A stretch of 64,000 bases of DNA from Vreelandella profundi (GTDB lineage Bacteria > Pseudomonadota > Gammaproteobacteria > Pseudomonadales > Halomonadaceae), in the NCBI RefSeq assembly GCF_019722725.1, contig NZ_CP077941.1:2976001-3040000 (forward strand), in the 5' to 3' direction. The notes beneath the pieces were generated by a model, which was not told the origin of the DNA, searched no databases, and saw nothing but the letters and a program-made list of their open reading frames with translations. This document shows positions 1-9,927 of this stretch, in pieces (position 1 is the stretch's first letter; each line of letters starts with the position of its first letter). A program made the translations under genes and the position numbers.

Positions 1-2495
1 GCGTCTTCCAGGCACTTATTCACCGAGTGCTTAACTTCCAATACCTGCTCCCAGAAGGCGCGCCCCAGGTCAGCGCTTTCATCTAGCGTGGCAAGGCCGG
101 TGTAGTATGTTTCAAGCAGCACGCTATCGCCGCGTTTACCGGGGATATTCTCGTGGATCTCTTCAGCAGTGAACGAGAGAATCGGTGCAATCCAACGGCT
201 CAGTGCTTCAACCACATGATACAGCGCGGTTTGCGCACTGCGGCGCGCCAGTGAATCCGTTTGCGTGGTGTACTGGCGATCTTTAATAACGTCGAGATAG
301 AAGCCGCCTAGCTCACGCGCACAGAAGCCATGCACCTGCTGGTAAACATCTAAAAAGCGATATTCTTCATAGGCTTTTTCAATGCGCACCTGCAGCTGGG
401 CGGCGCGATCGACTACCCACTGGTCTAGCGCCAGCATGTCGCCAAAGGCCACTTGGTTATGCTCAGGATCAAACCCGTTAAGGTTTGAAAGCAGGAAGCG
501 GGCAGTGTTACGAATGCGACGGTAGACGTCAGACGTGCGCTTCAAGATTTCGTCCGATACGGCCATTTCACCGGAATAATCGGTAGAGGCGACCCACAGA
601 CGCAGAATATCGCCGCCCAGCTTATCCATCACTTCCTGAGGGGCGACCACGTTGCCCAGTGACTTGGACTGCTTACGGCCCTGGGAATCCACGGTAAAAC
701 CATGGGTCAGCAGTTGGCGATACGGCGGATGGCCGTCAATCGCCGAGCCGGTGAGCAGCGAAGAATGGAACCAACCGCGGTGCTGATCAGAGCCTTCCAG
801 ATACAGGTCGGCACGCGGGCCGCTTTCATGGCCGTGCGGGTGCGAGCCGCGCAATACGTGGCGGTGGGTGGTACCGGAGTCGAACCACACATCGAGAGTG
901 TCGGTGACTTTATCGTACTCAGCGGCCTCAGCACCCAGCAATTCAGCGGGATCAAGGCGGAACCAGGCGTTGATTCCTTCTTGCTCAACGCGCTTGGCAG
1001 CCTCTTCCATCAGCTCAACGGTACGCGGATGCAGCTCGCCCGTTTGCTTGTGAAGGAAAAACGGAATGGGCACGCCCCAGTTGCGCTGGCGGGAGATACA
1101 CCAGTCTGGGCGGTTCGCAATCATGCTGTGCAAGCGCGCTTGACCCCAGGCGGGCGTAAACGACGTGGCGGCAATGCCCTCCAACGCGCTCTCGCGCAGG
1201 GTTTTGCCGCCTTTGCCTTGAATATCCATGCCCACAAACCACTGCGCCGTAGCGCGGTAGATCACCGGCGTTTTATGGCGCCAGCAGTGCATATAGCTAT
1301 GTTTGATTGGGGTATGCGCCATCAGCGCATTAACGTCGCGCAGCTTCTCGATGATATGCGGGTTGGCTTTCCAAATCATCTGGCCGCCGAAGAACGGCAG
1401 GTCGTCAGCGTACACACCGTTACCCTGCACCGGGTTCAACATGTCGTCGAACTCCATGCCATGCTCGCGGCAGGTGACAAAGTCATCCATACCGTAAGAC
1501 GGCGCAGAGTGGACAATACCGGTACTGCCGACCTCTGACTCCACGTAGTCGGCTAGATAAATCGGCGACAGGCGATCATAGAACGGGTGACGGAAATTGA
1601 TCAGATCGAGCTTGGCACCTTGCGTGGTGGCAATCACCTCACCCTCCAGGCCAAAGCGCTCTAGGCAGCTTGCCACCAGCTCTTCTGCTAGCAGCAGCAA
1701 ACGCTCGCCGGTATCAACCAATGCATAGGTGAACTCAGGGTGAACGTTCAGCGCCTGGTTAGCGGGAATAGTCCACGGCGTGGTGGTCCAGATGACCACG
1801 GCAGCAGGCTTGGGCAACTCGCTTAGGCCAAAGGCCGCGGCAAGCTTGTCGGCATCTTCCACCGGAAAAGCCACGTCGATGGCGTCTGATTTCTTATCCG
1901 CATACTCCACTTCGGCTTCCGCCAGCGCCGAGCCACAGTCAAAGCACCAGTTAACCGGCTTCAGGCCTTTAAACACGTAGCCCGCTTCCACCATATCGGC
2001 TAGCGCACGGATCTCGCCGGCTTCATTGGCGTAATCCATGGTGCGGTAGGGATGATCCCAATCGCCGATAATGCCCAAGCGCACAAAGTCGGCCAGCTGC
2101 GTTTCAACTTGGGCACCCGCGTATTCACGGCAAAGCTCACGAGCTCTGCTCGGCTCAAGGTGCTTGCCGTGGGTCGTTTCTACCTTGTGCTCAATGGGCA
2201 GGCCGTGGCAGTCCCAACCCGGCACATAGGGGGCGTCGAAACCGGCTAAGTTTTTCGACTTAACGATAATGTCTTTAAGAATCTTATTAACGGCGTGACC
2301 AATATGGATACTGCCATTGGCGTAGGGAGGGCCATCGTGAAGCACAAACAGCGGCGCGCCTGCACGTGCTTCCCGCAGGCGCTGGTAAATATTCATATCC
2401 TGCCACTGGGAAACTCGCCCCGGCTCCTGCTTAGGCAGCATGCCGCGCATAGGGAAGTCAGTTTCAGGCAAATTCAGCGTGTGCTTATAATCCAT
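1..2495 (-). CDS. ileS: Isoleucine--tRNA ligase, C-terminal part cut by window edge
   Basis: Charges tRNA-Ile with isoleucine in the cytoplasm. The first 831 codons are visible, so about 110 residues of the usual ~940 are missing beyond base 1. The class I signature HIGH lies at residues 64-67 inside [12 protein letters not shown]. The second signature, normally KMSKS, reads KQSKS at residues 608-612 (near base 670), followed by LGNVVAP as expected. The editing domain lies between the two motifs. Translation starts at the ATG at 2495, seven bases after the ribF stop, so the gene is probably co-transcribed with ribF. The identification is certain; the only oddity is the Met-to-Gln change in the KMSKS loop. 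Confidence 0.97.
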   Translation of the reverse strand, partial: MDYKHTLNLPETDFPMRGMLPKQEPGRVSQWQDMNIYQRLREARAGAPLFVLHDGPPYANGSIHIGHAVNKILKDIIVKSKNLAGFDAPYVPGWDCHGLPIEHKVETTHGKHLEPSRARELCREYAGAQVETQLADFVRLGIIGDWDHPYRTMDYANEAGEIRALADMVEAGYVFKGLKPVNWCFDCGSALAEAEVEYADKKSDAIDVAFPVEDADKLAAAFGLSELPKPAAVVIWTTTPWTIPANQALNVHPEFTYALVDTGERLLLLAEELVASCLERFGLEGEVIATTQGAKLDLINFRHPFYDRLSPIYLADYVESEVGSTGIVHSAPSYGMDDFVTCREHGMEFDDMLNPVQGNGVYADDLPFFGGQMIWKANPHIIEKLRDVNALMAHTPIKHSYMHCWRHKTPVIYRATAQWFVGMDIQGKGGKTLRESALEGIAATSFTPAWGQARLHSMIANRPDWCISRQRNWGVPIPFFLHKQTGELHPRTVELMEEAAKRVEQEGINAWFRLDPAELLGAEAAEYDKVTDTLDVWFDSGTTHRHVLRGSHPHGHESGPRADLYLEGSDQHRGWFHSSLLTGSAIDGHPPYRQLLTHGFTVDSQGRKQSKSLGNVVAPQEVMDKLGGDILRLWVASTDYSGEMAVSDEILKRTSDVYRRIRNTARFLLSNLNGFDPEHNQVAFGDMLALDQWVVDRAAQLQVRIEKAYEEYRFLDVYQQVHGFCARELGGFYLDVIKDRQYTTQTDSLARRSAQTALYHVVEALSRWIAPILSFTAEEIHENIPGKRGDSVLLETYYTGLATLDESADLGRAFWEQVLEVKHSVNKCLED

Positions 2496-2502
2496 GGTCT
2501 GG

Positions 2503-3612
2503 TCAGCCGTTGTTAGCATCGGCGTCATCCGCCGAAGAAGAATCAGAAGAAATTGTCTTGGAAACAGTCGTCTTAGCAACAGTCGTCATCGAAACGGCAG
2601 CCTCACGCTCAAGCGGAGCCGAGGCCAGCGGAAGAGAGCTGTCTTGTTCAGAACGATCTGGGGCAGAGCTGTCTTGATCACCCGGAGTCGCCGCAAAGTA
2701 CTGGCGAGCGCGGGCCTGGTCGCGTTCAATTTGCGCTTTTAACGCATCAAGGCCGTCAAACTTCACCTCGCCGCGCAGGCGCGTACAGGGAAAAACCGTC
2801 ATGTGCTGGCCGTAAAGGTCGCTGCTAAAATCCAGCAGGTGCACCTCTAGCGTCGGCCGTTTTGACCCCACCGTGGGCCGAAACCCTACGTTGGCGACTG
2901 CCGGGTAGCGCCGGCCATTTTCAAGCTCAACGATGACTGCAAACACACCGCGTAGCGTTAGCGGCTGGGGTAGAAGCGGCAGGTTTGCAGTCGGTACGCC
3001 AATCGTGCGACCTAACTGCTGGTCGCGTACCACGCGCCCATCTAACGAATAGGGCCGACCAAGCAGGCGCGCAGCGGCGGAAAAATTGCCACTGGCCAGC
3101 AAGGTACGTACTCGCGTACTGGAAACGCGCTCGTCGTCCACGGTAAAGGTGCGCGTGTGCTCTACGCCAAAGCCCTGGGTGCTCCCGACGTCTGCCAGCA
3201 GCGCGAAGTCACCAAGACGGTCACAGCCAAAGCGGAAGTCATCGCCCACCACAAGATGCTTAACGCCCAAGCCATCAATCAGCACCTGATCGATAAACTC
3301 ACGCCCGGTCAGGCTGCGCAGTGCCTCGTTAAATGGCAGGACCAGCACCTGCTCGGCGCCAAAATCACGCAGCAAGCGGACCTTTTCACGCAACCGCGTT
3401 AAACGTGGCGGCGCTTGATCACCGGCAAAAAACTCGCGTGGCTGGGGTTCAAACACCACCACGGTAAGCGGCACATTCCAGCGCGCCGCATGCTCGCGGC
3501 ACTGCTGAAGAATGGCTTGATGGCCACGATGCACCCCATCGAAGTTTCCGATCGTTGCAACGCAGCCACGATGAGCCGCTTTTAAGTTGTGCAGACCTCG
3601 AATGACGCGCAT
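2503..3612 (-). CDS. ribF: Bifunctional riboflavin kinase / FAD synthetase
   Basis: Converts riboflavin to FMN and FMN to FAD. The N-terminal nucleotidyltransferase domain shows [11 protein letters not shown] (about residues 22-32) and the ISSTR-type motif as VSSTRVR (about 163-169). The C-terminal flavokinase domain carries [12 protein letters not shown] (about 200-211), with the PTAN motif that binds ATP and magnesium, and ends near residue 310. The last ~55 residues are an extra Ser/Thr/Asp-rich low-complexity tail that most RibF proteins lack. The position between murJ and ileS is the classic gammaproteobacterial order. The start at 3612 fits the family N-terminus [10 protein letters not shown]. 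Confidence 0.96.
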   Translation of the reverse strand: MRVIRGLHNLKAAHRGCVATIGNFDGVHRGHQAILQQCREHAARWNVPLTVVVFEPQPREFFAGDQAPPRLTRLREKVRLLRDFGAEQVLVLPFNEALRSLTGREFIDQVLIDGLGVKHLVVGDDFRFGCDRLGDFALLADVGSTQGFGVEHTRTFTVDDERVSSTRVRTLLASGNFSAAARLLGRPYSLDGRVVRDQQLGRTIGVPTANLPLLPQPLTLRGVFAVIVELENGRRYPAVANVGFRPTVGSKRPTLEVHLLDFSSDLYGQHMTVFPCTRLRGEVKFDGLDALKAQIERDQARARQYFAATPGDQDSSAPDRSEQDSSLPLASAPLEREAAVSMTTVAKTTVSKTISSDSSSADDADANNG

Positions 3613-3694
3613 GGCACCTCAGCCGTTAGAGGACATAAAGCCTCTGATTATAACGAACCCGCCGTGTAACAAATACACCCGCTAGCGCGCAGTC

Positions 3695-5278
3695 TTACGA
3701 TTGCATTTTAAAATGCCGAAAGCGCAGGCCAAATGCCGCCAGCCACGCAGCGTAAAGCGAGCCACCCAACATTACTAAACCGCTCACCCAGGCTATCCGC
3801 TGCCAAAGGCTAAAGGTCAGCCACGCCTGCCAGTCAGGGGCAACAAAATAAAGCGCCCCGCACATCAGCGTACTGCCGCCCACCAGCTGTACAGCGTAGC
3901 GTTTCCAACCAGGCTGAAAGACCAACACACCCTGTTTATGCAGCAAATAGCCCAGCAAGCCCGCGTTTAGAAACGCAGAAAGCGCCGTCGCTAGTGCCAG
4001 CCCGGCATGGGCCAAAGGCCATATCAGCACCAGGTTCAGGGCCATATTAGCAACCATGGCAATAATACCCACCTTCACCGGGGTACGCGTATCCTGACGG
4101 GCGAAAAACCCTGGCGCCAGCACTTTAATTAGCATAAACGCAACTAGGCCGAAGGCGTACGCCCTTAGGCTCATGGCCGCCATTTGAATGTCGTTGTCGG
4201 TCATTGCGCCGTAATGAAATAGCGTAATCAACAGCGGCTCCGCCAACACCGCCAGCGCCAACGCCGCCGGCAAGCCTAACAACAATACAATGCGAATAGC
4301 CCAATCGAGCATCGCTGCAAAGTGCTCTTTGGACTGGTCGGCATGGCGTTTCGACAGCGCGGGCAAGATCACCGTACCAATCGCCACCCCGAAAACGCCC
4401 AGCGGCAGCTCGACGAGACGGTCTGAATAGTAAAGCCACGACACGCTGCCCGCGGCCAGCAATGAGGCCAGCACGGTATCCAGCAATAAATTAATTTGCG
4501 ATACCGATACCCCAAACAGCGCCGGGCCCATCAGCTTTAGAATTCGCCGCACGCCTTCATGGGCAAAATTGGGCCACGGCGTCGGCATCAGCCCTAAGCG
4601 CAGTAAAAACGGTACTTGAAAAGCCAACTGCGCAACCCCGGCGATCAGCACGCCCCAGGCCAGCGCCATGGCCGGCTCTTCCATCATCGGCATTAAGAAC
4701 AGCGCTGCGCCGATTAGCGAAAGGTTAAGCAGCACCGGCGTAAACGCGGGGACCGCAAAGCGATTCCAGGTATTCATGACGCTGCCGGAAAACGCAGTGA
4801 GCGAAATCAGCAGCAAATAGGGGAACGTTAGCCGCAGCATGTCCGCAGTGAGCGCGAGCTTCTCAGGATCACGCCCAAAGCCAGGGGCAAACACCCAAAT
4901 GAGCCACGGCGCGCAGAGCATTGCCACGGCGGTAATCAGCGCCAATATCGCGGTTAAGCTGCCGGCGGTGGCGTTCAGTAGTTCACGAATTTCTTCGCGA
5001 TTACGCTGGGTGGAATACTCTGAAAGCACGGGCACAAAGGCTTGGTTGAAGGCCCCTTCCGCAAACAGCCTGCGCAGGAAATTAGGGATTTTAAACGCGA
5101 CGAAAAACGCATCGGCGCCGCCGCCTGCCCCTAAAAGCGTAGCGACCACCACATCACGCGCAAGCCCCATGACCCTCGACAGCATGGTCATCGCACTCAC
5201 CACGAGGCCAGAGCGCATTAGCCCACGGCGGGCTGACGAGACATCGGGGGAAGTATTGGGTGTTTTTGTCGCCGTCAT
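3695..5278 (-). CDS. murJ: Lipid II flippase MurJ (MviN)
   Basis: Inner-membrane MOP-superfamily flippase that moves lipid II to the periplasm for peptidoglycan synthesis. The 527 residues fit the family length of about 510-530. The N-terminal region has the hallmark MSRVMGLARD (about residues 33-42), followed by GADAFFVAFKIPNFLRRLFAEGAFNQAFVP-type sequence. About 14 hydrophobic segments follow, with basic loops such as RFAVPAFTPVLLN. A short N-terminal extension (about 20 residues, Thr/Ser-rich) precedes the first membrane helix. The gene lies between rpsT and ribF, in the usual order, with an 82-base gap before ribF. Confidence 0.96.
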   Translation of the reverse strand: MTATKTPNTSPDVSSARRGLMRSGLVVSAMTMLSRVMGLARDVVVATLLGAGGGADAFFVAFKIPNFLRRLFAEGAFNQAFVPVLSEYSTQRNREEIRELLNATAGSLTAILALITAVAMLCAPWLIWVFAPGFGRDPEKLALTADMLRLTFPYLLLISLTAFSGSVMNTWNRFAVPAFTPVLLNLSLIGAALFLMPMMEEPAMALAWGVLIAGVAQLAFQVPFLLRLGLMPTPWPNFAHEGVRRILKLMGPALFGVSVSQINLLLDTVLASLLAAGSVSWLYYSDRLVELPLGVFGVAIGTVILPALSKRHADQSKEHFAAMLDWAIRIVLLLGLPAALALAVLAEPLLITLFHYGAMTDNDIQMAAMSLRAYAFGLVAFMLIKVLAPGFFARQDTRTPVKVGIIAMVANMALNLVLIWPLAHAGLALATALSAFLNAGLLGYLLHKQGVLVFQPGWKRYAVQLVGGSTLMCGALYFVAPDWQAWLTFSLWQRIAWVSGLVMLGGSLYAAWLAAFGLRFRHFKMQS

Positions 5279-5358
5279 AAGCTATCCAGAAAACCCGCCC
5301 AAAAAACGTATCTAGAGATCGTATTTAGAAACTGCATCTAGAGAAACCATTCAGACAC

Positions 5359-5385
5359 AAAAAAACCGGCCGCAGCCGGTTTTTT
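5359..5385 (-). terminator. Intrinsic terminator after rpsT
   Basis: The stem CCGGC/GCCGG has a four-base loop and is flanked by seven A and six T residues, so it can work in either direction. On the minus strand it lies 16 bases beyond the rpsT stop and separates the abundant rpsT message from murJ. Confidence 0.85.
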
Positions 5386-5400
5386 ATGGCGCCTGTCGGC

Positions 5401-5667
5401 TTACGCCGCCAGTGCTTTAATACGCTTGTTCAAACGGCTCTTCAGGCGAGCTGCTTTCTTCTTAGACAGCACGTCTTTGTCAGCAATACGGTCAACGACC
5501 GGCTGCATGGCCTTGAACTCTTCCATTGCCTTAGCGTGGTCGCCGGTGCTGATCGCTTTCACTACACGCTTAATGTAGGTGCGGACCATGCTGCGCTGGC
5601 TGGATTTCAGGACGCGACGTGTCTCGGCCTGGCGGGCGCGCTTGCGTGCTTGCTTGCTGTTCGCCAC
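5401..5667 (-). CDS. rpsT: 30S ribosomal protein S20
   Basis: Small-subunit protein that binds 16S rRNA. The 88 residues begin VANSKQARKRA, matching the S20 N-terminus MANxKxAxKRA, so the start is the GTG at 5667. An AAGGAG Shine-Dalgarno sequence sits seven bases upstream, and the longer open frame upstream of it is not part of the protein. The product is highly basic (many Lys/Arg) with the conserved SxxRTxxKR region near residues 25-35. A non-ATG start in rpsT is known in enterobacteria, where it contributes to S20 autoregulation of translation; the same may apply here. Confidence 0.97.
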   Translation of the reverse strand: MANSKQARKRARQAETRRVLKSSQRSMVRTYIKRVVKAISTGDHAKAMEEFKAMQPVVDRIADKDVLSKKKAARLKSRLNKRIKALAA

Positions 5668-5869
5668 AGGGTATCTCCTTGGAGAATAAAGGTTGCCGAT
5701 AAGCGGCAACGAAATTAAATATGTATTCGTCGACTGCGCTACCACCACAGCACAACGTTTCACCCTACAAAAAAGCATAAAAGACAGTTGCTTAGCACTG
5801 CCTTTTCAAAATTCTTGCTTAACAGGATGGCGTAGTCTATCACGCGCTAGGCGTGCTTGCTAGCAGTTG

Positions 5870-6682
5870 TCAATATGCGGGCGAGGGTAAAACGGAGCCT
5901 CCCCACACTACAAAATCCGGGTTAAGCAATTGCGCCGGAGTGGAATAGTCTAGGGGTTTTCCTTCACATGTCACTATTCGCCCGCCCGCTTGCTCAACAA
6001 TCGCCTGGGCGGCGGCCGTATCCCACAGGCTGGTTGGCCCAAAGCGTGGGTAAACATCGGCGCGGCCTTCCGCAATCAAACATGATTTCAACGAGCTGCC
6101 CATTGGCTGAACGCTGTGCTTCCCAAGCGCCGCTAACCAATCCGCCATCCGCGGATCAGGGTGCGAGCGGCTTCCCAGCACGCGCCAAGGCTGCCCTTCT
6201 AGCGGCGCTGGGTCGGTATGAATCGCCACATATTTCCCGTCTACGGCAATTTTAAATGCGCCTAGGCCGCTGGCAGCCACATAGGTAAGCGATAAAGCCG
6301 GCGCCACCACAACGCCCAGCACCGGCTGTCCGCGCTCAATTAGCGCGATATTGACGGTGAACTCATCGTTGCGCTTAATGAATTCTTTGGTGCCATCCAG
6401 CGGGTCCACCAGCCAATAAAACCCATCGGCGTTAGCGCCTTCAAAACGCTGAGTATCTTCTTCAGAGAGCACCGGCACGTCAGGCGTCAGCGCTTGCAAG
6501 CCCCGCACAATAATCACATGCGCGGCTTTATCCGCCTCGGTTAGCGGGCTATGGTCGGCCTTAAGCTCAACGGCAAACTCACGGCAATATACCTGCATAA
6601 TCGCCTCGCCAGCTTCAACAGCCAGCTGCTCCACTTTTTCCAGCAATATGCTCTTCAACAATTTCGTGGTGATATTTAGCAC
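5870..6682 (-). CDS. cysQ: 3'(2'),5'-bisphosphate nucleotidase CysQ
   Basis: Inositol-monophosphatase-fold enzyme that hydrolyses 3'-phosphoadenosine 5'-phosphate, a by-product of sulfate assimilation. Metal-site motifs are clear: LSEED (about residues 95-99), WLVDPLDGTKEFI (about 110-122) and the C-terminal LWDTAAAQAIVEQAGG. The annotated GTG at 6682 overlaps the stop of the upstream ATPase gene. Homology of the sequence LEKVEQLAVEAGEAIMQVY to the usual CysQ N-terminus suggests the real start may be the TTG at 6646, and I cannot decide between the two. Function is well supported by motifs; the neighbourhood (an ATPase pair) says nothing about sulfur metabolism. Confidence 0.92.
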   Translation of the reverse strand: MLNITTKLLKSILLEKVEQLAVEAGEAIMQVYCREFAVELKADHSPLTEADKAAHVIIVRGLQALTPDVPVLSEEDTQRFEGANADGFYWLVDPLDGTKEFIKRNDEFTVNIALIERGQPVLGVVVAPALSLTYVAASGLGAFKIAVDGKYVAIHTDPAPLEGQPWRVLGSRSHPDPRMADWLAALGKHSVQPMGSSLKSCLIAEGRADVYPRFGPTSLWDTAAAQAIVEQAGGRIVTCEGKPLDYSTPAQLLNPDFVVWGGSVLPSPAY

Positions 6683-8247
6683 GCCGGGAGCGTCTCCACA
6701 TCAAATCCAACGATTTGGCGCTGCTCACGGGAAAACTCTACGCCGACTAAGTGAATAGGCTTTCCCTGGGCACGATATTTATCGGCGTAGCCTTTGGCTT
6801 TAATCTGCGCCAATGCGCTGCCTTCTGGCAGTTGCTCGACCACCTTAAATTCAAAGACGTAAAGGTGCCCGGCAAAGTCCACCGTCATATCAACTTTGCC
6901 AAAGTGGCTAGCGTCTTCCACCGTCACGTTGATGCCCAAGGCAGCGAAGTGGCTATAAAAGACACTCGCATAATGGCCTTCGTATTGAGCAATCGGATTA
7001 TTGCGGTACCAGTCATGCGGCAGCCCTGCATAAAGCGCCTTGAGATGCACCTCAAGACCCGCCAGATCATGGTCACGCAGGCGAGTAAACAACGTTTTAC
7101 GCTCGCGAGCAGCGTTCTCGACGCCCAGCATCGGCAGCAGCGCTTGGTTTAGGCTGGTCTCAACTTCCTGATTCGGAAAGCCCAGGGTATACAGCCGATA
7201 CCCCAGCATGGGCTCTTCCACCTGCTTAATGGTCAGGTAACCCGTTTGGAACAGCAGCGCCTCAGTGGCAATATAATCGACATCGAAACGGCCGAGCAGC
7301 TCTGCCTCGGTCTCAAGCTGATCCAATGACGGCGTAAACACGCCACGCTGCCTTAAAATCTCTACCAAAAACGTGGGCGTCGCGCTCTCAAACCAATAAG
7401 GGCCAAACTGGCGTTTTTGAAAAAGCAGCAGCACGTCAAAGGGATTATAAACGGCGGTGACGTCCTGCCCTCCCCAACGATATCCGTTATACCAACGCTT
7501 GATTTGAGCACGGTCTAACCCCGGCAATTCAGGGGCGAACACGCTGTCAACATCCTCATCGGTATAGCCACAAATAGAGACGTAAGGCGCATCCAGCGTA
7601 ATATCGTTTAGATTATTCAGCCCAGAGAACAGGCTGACCTTACTGAACTTCGAGACCCCGGTGAGCAGCACAAAGCGCAAATGTGGATCAGCATCCTTCA
7701 GCACGCTATAGAGATTTTTGAGCCCTTCGCGAAGCTCACGCGCCCGCTCATGGGCCAAAATATTATCTAAAATGGGCTTATCGTATTCGTCGATCAGCAC
7801 CACCGTGCGCTGGCCAAATTTTTGATGGGCACGCCGAATCAAATCAGAAAAATCGTTGGCAATTAATTCTGGGCGCTCGCTCTCAATACCCAGGCGCTCG
7901 CGATGCTGAGTAAGCTGATAGCGGATATGGATATCCAGCTCTTCACGGCTAGCCATCACCCCATCCGCAAAGCTTAAGCGAATCACCGGGTGCTGCGTTT
8001 TCCAATCCCATTTATCATGGATATACAGGCCTTCAAAAAGCGCTTTACGCCCCTCAAACAGGCAGCGCAAGGTATCTAACAGCAGGCTTTTACCAAAACG
8101 ACGCGGTCGAGAAAGGAAAAAGTATTTTCCTTCTTCATTTAAACGATGGAGATGCGCCGTTTTATCAACATAATAGTAATCGCCCTCACGAATATCTGCG
8201 AAGGTCTGCACGCCAATGGGTAGTTTGAGCTGATGGTCAGTGGGCAT
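6676..8247 (-). CDS. AAA-ATPase-like / PD-(D/E)XK nuclease-like protein, copy A
   Basis: Member of the large family that fuses an N-terminal AAA-ATPase-like domain to a C-terminal PD-(D/E)XK-type domain (Pfam AAA-ATPase_like with PDDEXK_9). The family has no settled function. The N-terminus shows LPIGVQTF, YYYVDKT and the P-loop region SRPRRFGKSLLLDTL (about residues 46-60). A Walker-B-like VVLIDEYDKPI lies near residue 150. The C-terminal KVDMTV...VFEFKV supplies the Asp and Glu-x-Lys of the nuclease fold. The ATG at 8247 is preferred over the GTG at 8253 because GAGG lies five bases before it. This copy is nearly identical to the next gene upstream over the last ~370 residues but differs in a ~40-residue block before Walker B. 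Confidence 0.85.
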   Translation of the reverse strand: MPTDHQLKLPIGVQTFADIREGDYYYVDKTAHLHRLNEEGKYFFLSRPRRFGKSLLLDTLRCLFEGRKALFEGLYIHDKWDWKTQHPVIRLSFADGVMASREELDIHIRYQLTQHRERLGIESERPELIANDFSDLIRRAHQKFGQRTVVLIDEYDKPILDNILAHERARELREGLKNLYSVLKDADPHLRFVLLTGVSKFSKVSLFSGLNNLNDITLDAPYVSICGYTDEDVDSVFAPELPGLDRAQIKRWYNGYRWGGQDVTAVYNPFDVLLLFQKRQFGPYWFESATPTFLVEILRQRGVFTPSLDQLETEAELLGRFDVDYIATEALLFQTGYLTIKQVEEPMLGYRLYTLGFPNQEVETSLNQALLPMLGVENAARERKTLFTRLRDHDLAGLEVHLKALYAGLPHDWYRNNPIAQYEGHYASVFYSHFAALGINVTVEDASHFGKVDMTVDFAGHLYVFEFKVVEQLPEGSALAQIKAKGYADKYRAQGKPIHLVGVEFSREQRQIVGFDVETLPAC

Positions 8248-8289
8248 TGTCACCTCGAAAAGCTAATGGGCACTTTCGTACGACGACGG

Positions 8290-9855
8290 TCATTTTGAGA
8301 GCGTCTCCACATCAAACCCAACAATCTGGCGCTGCTCCCGGGAAAACTCTACGCCCACTAAGTGAATAGGCTTTCCTTGGGCACGGTATTTATCGGCGTA
8401 GCCTTTGGCTTTAATCTGCGCCAATGCGCTGTCTTCTGGCAGCTGCTCGACCACCTTAAATTCAAATACGTAAAGGTGCCCGGCAAAGTCCACCGTCATA
8501 TCAACTTTGCCGAAATGGCTAGCGTCTTCCACCGTCACGTTGATGCCCAAGGCAGCGAAGTGGCTATAAAAGACACTCGCATAATGGCCTTCGTATTGAG
8601 CAATCGGATTATTGCGGTACCAGTCATGCGGCAGCCCCGCGTAAAGCGCCTTGAGATGCACCTCAAGACCCGCCAGATCATGGTCACGCAGGCGAGTAAA
8701 CAACGTTTTACGCTCGCGAGCAGCGTGCTCGACGCCCAGCATCGGCAGCAGCGCTTGGTTTAGGCTGGTTTCAACTTCCTGATTGGGAAAGCCCAGGGTA
8801 TACAGCCGATACCCCAGCATGGGCTCTTCCACCTGCTTAATGGTCAGGTAACCTGTTTGGAACAGCAGCGCCTCAGTGGCAATATAATCGACATCGAAAC
8901 GGCCGAGCAGCTCTGCTTCGGTCTCAAGTTGATCCAATGACGGCGTAAACACGCCACGCTGCCTTAAAATCTCTACCAAAAACGTGGGCGTCGCGCTCTC
9001 AAACCAATAAGGGCCAAACTGGCGTTTTTGAAAAAGCAGCAGCACGTCAGAGGGATTATAAACGGCGGTGACGTCCTGCCCTCCCCAACGATACCCGTTA
9101 TACCAACGCTTGATTTGAGCACGGTCTAACCCAGGTAACTCTGGGGCGAACACGCTATCAACGTCCTCATCGGTATAGCCACAAATAGAGGCGTACGGTG
9201 CATCCAGCGTAATATCGTTTAGGTTATTCAGCCCAGAGAACAGGCTGACCTTACTGAACTTCGAGACCCCGGTGAGCAGCACAAAGCGCAAATGCGGGTC
9301 GGCATCTTTGAGCACGCTGTAAAGGTTCTTGAGCCCTTCGCGCAACTCACGCGCCCGCTCATGGGCCAAAATATTATCCAAAATGGGTTTATCGTATTCG
9401 TCGATCAGCACCACCACGCGTTCACCACGCTGTTCACGTACAGCATGAATCAGCTCACGAAAACACCCAGAGATGGACGTGTTCTTAAAAACAACCCCAA
9501 AGCGATCCGCCTCAGCGCGTAGCAGTTCATGGATATGAATATCCAGCTCTTCACGGCTAGCCATCACTCCATCCGCAAAGCTTAAGCGAATCACCGGGTA
9601 CTGCGTTTGCCAATCCCACTTATCATAAATATAAAGCCCTTCAAAAAGCGCTTTACGACCTTCAAACAGGCAGCGCAGGGTATCTATCAGCAGGCTTTTA
9701 CCAAAACGGCGCGGGCGAGAAAGGAAAAAGTAACCACCCTCTTCGACAAGCCTGTGAAGAAAGGCCGTTTTATCGACGTAGTAATAATCTCCCGAACGGA
9801 GCTTATCGAAGTTCTGTACGCCAATGGGGAGTTTGAGCTGATTGATAGTCGACAT
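8290..9855 (-). CDS. AAA-ATPase-like / PD-(D/E)XK nuclease-like protein, copy B
   Basis: Tandem paralogue of the gene that follows it on the same strand, 36-43 bases apart. It has the same architecture: P-loop region RPRRFGKSLLIDTL, Walker-B-like VVLIDEYDKPI and C-terminal KVDMTV...VFEFKV. From Walker B onward the two proteins differ at only about five positions (for example YASICG versus YVSICG, NPSDV versus NPFDV). Residues ~110-150 and the first ~40 residues are clearly divergent. The start is placed at the ATG at 9855 by alignment with copy A; the ATG at 9861 is also possible. Function unknown; a selfish, defence-related or nucleic-acid-processing role has been suggested for such families but is not shown here. 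Confidence 0.85.
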   Translation of the reverse strand: MSTINQLKLPIGVQNFDKLRSGDYYYVDKTAFLHRLVEEGGYFFLSRPRRFGKSLLIDTLRCLFEGRKALFEGLYIYDKWDWQTQYPVIRLSFADGVMASREELDIHIHELLRAEADRFGVVFKNTSISGCFRELIHAVREQRGERVVVLIDEYDKPILDNILAHERARELREGLKNLYSVLKDADPHLRFVLLTGVSKFSKVSLFSGLNNLNDITLDAPYASICGYTDEDVDSVFAPELPGLDRAQIKRWYNGYRWGGQDVTAVYNPSDVLLLFQKRQFGPYWFESATPTFLVEILRQRGVFTPSLDQLETEAELLGRFDVDYIATEALLFQTGYLTIKQVEEPMLGYRLYTLGFPNQEVETSLNQALLPMLGVEHAARERKTLFTRLRDHDLAGLEVHLKALYAGLPHDWYRNNPIAQYEGHYASVFYSHFAALGINVTVEDASHFGKVDMTVDFAGHLYVFEFKVVEQLPEDSALAQIKAKGYADKYRAQGKPIHLVGVEFSREQRQIVGFDVETLSK

Positions 9856-9927
9856 AGCCATCTCAAGAAGCAGGTGAGCTTAAAAGCAGCATAGCATGCA
9901 CAGGGCCTTTCTCAGCCATAGCGACGC

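Noticed and set aside
702..1538. 278-codon rightward frame
   Set aside because: It lies wholly inside ileS on the opposite strand. Long antisense frames are expected from the codon pattern of GC-rich genes.
6690..9855. Tandem ATPase genes considered as a mobile element
   Set aside because: No transposase, terminal inverted repeats or target duplication is visible. A local duplication with gene conversion explains the pattern.
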